A stretch of 64,000 nucleotides of DNA from Macrostomum hystrix (taxonomy: Eukaryota; Platyhelminthes; Macrostomidae): assembly GCA_950097015.1 (NCBI GenBank), contig CATNEN010000038.1, positions 4,137,001-4,201,000 on the forward strand, in the 5' to 3' direction. The position numbers were made by a program, and so were the translations under genes. Shown piece by piece: positions 63,372 to 64,000 of this stretch (the stretch's first letter is position 1; each line of letters begins with the position of its first letter). The notes beneath the pieces are model-generated. The model saw only the letters and a program-made list of their open reading frames with translations, had not been told where the DNA came from and did not search any database.

Positions 63372-64000
63372 GGCAGAATTTTTTCTCTATGCACATGTCA
63401 AGGTGTAGATCTATGTAGGCCTAGTGTTTGATATGTAAACATTTCATAAACTAAGTATACTTAACAGTCAATATAAAAGCAAAAATAAAAACAAATTATT
63501 TTGTTTCCATAAAAACAAAATTTATAGAAAGTAAGGTTAGATGCATTTATGATATGCCTTAGGCCTTAGCTTAGTGTGGAGCCAATAGAATTTGAGCCAC
63601 ATGGGTATATAAAATTGCTTCTATACAAGCAATGTATTGATAGTAACTAACTAATTAAATGGAGCCCCACTGGCCACAAGTGGCCCAAAGGTCAGTTATT
63701 GATTACATTACCTTTAATAACAATATATGTGCTTTTCAGTAATAATTCATTGTTTTGTAATAATGTTTAAGTCTATGTACAAATGTATAAATCAAAAGCT
63801 AACTTTTTTTCAGGAAACTGATATGATTAAGTTCCTAATTCAATTCTAAAGAAATATTTCCCAGGCTCTTTATTTAGGGTGCTAAAATAATGTGTTCACT
63901 TTGCTCATGTGATTTGGTGATGTCTAGTAATGTATAAAGATAGAAAAAATTACCATAGCAACAGAAATTCTTAGTTACTTTTATTTTAACAAATATAAAA
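63372..64000. other. Intergenic AT-rich end of the window
   Basis: No gene, tandem array or element is recognised. Confidence 0.35.

Overview
This is a eukaryotic, almost certainly invertebrate animal, genomic window. It has spliced genes with GT-AG introns and GC-rich exons in AT-rich intergenic DNA. Animal-type genes are present (UVRAG, SPC25, ENTPD5/6-like, TRMT112, a 7TM receptor, a ZNFX1-type helicase), together with DNA transposons, a Helitron, a LINE fragment and tRNA-derived SINEs. Tandem repeats are extremely abundant. A lophotrochozoan, perhaps a free-living flatworm, would fit, but no feature proves the taxon. No CRISPR array, operon, rRNA or convincing functional tRNA was seen.

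Layout. 1-219: 3' end of an unrecognised (+) gene. 1131-2690: 32-bp minisatellite. 2793-4678: two-exon ankyrin protein gene (+) with a hAT-type MITE and SINE pieces in its intron. 6409-9358: four-exon pantothenate-kinase-family gene (+) whose introns hold several SINEs. 13577-10353: four-exon UVRAG (-), tail to tail with the kinase gene. 16082-16480: TRMT112 (+). 18522-20406: two-exon NTPDase (+). 22735-21413: decayed secreted glycine-rich gene (-) with a frameshift and two in-frame stops. 23809-25029: intronless FkbM methyltransferase (+). 28099-28890: SPC25-like kinetochore gene (+). 33468-35107: two-exon orphan 7TM receptor (+), directly after a 2.2-kb 21-bp minisatellite. 39400-59500: a 15-exon gene (+) that fills a third of the window.

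The large gene is the main discovery. Its 15 exons join in consistent phase into about 1,991 residues: a ZNFX1-like N-terminal region, a superfamily 1 RNA helicase with Walker A and EEAAE motifs, a Cys-rich NFX1-type zinc-finger segment, and two consecutive PARP catalytic domains. The first PARP domain keeps an H-Y-E triad. The second keeps H-Y but has Ala where Glu is expected. Vertebrate ZNFX1 and nematode ZNFX-1, as I know them, lack PARP domains, so this looks like a helicase and ADP-ribosyltransferase fused in one polypeptide, possibly for RNA-based innate defence or small-RNA control.

The introns of the large gene are almost a catalogue of private minisatellites (periods 15 to 30 bp). 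They also contain a 5'-truncated LINE, hAT-type elements with perfect 8-bp target duplications, and a Helitron carcass split by a hAT element. Two copies of a TA-flanked MITE lie 36 kb apart. A roughly 350-bp module containing an ATGCAAAT octamer is duplicated on either side of TRMT112. Splice sites were assigned by eye from phase, consensus and protein continuity; no database search was possible.
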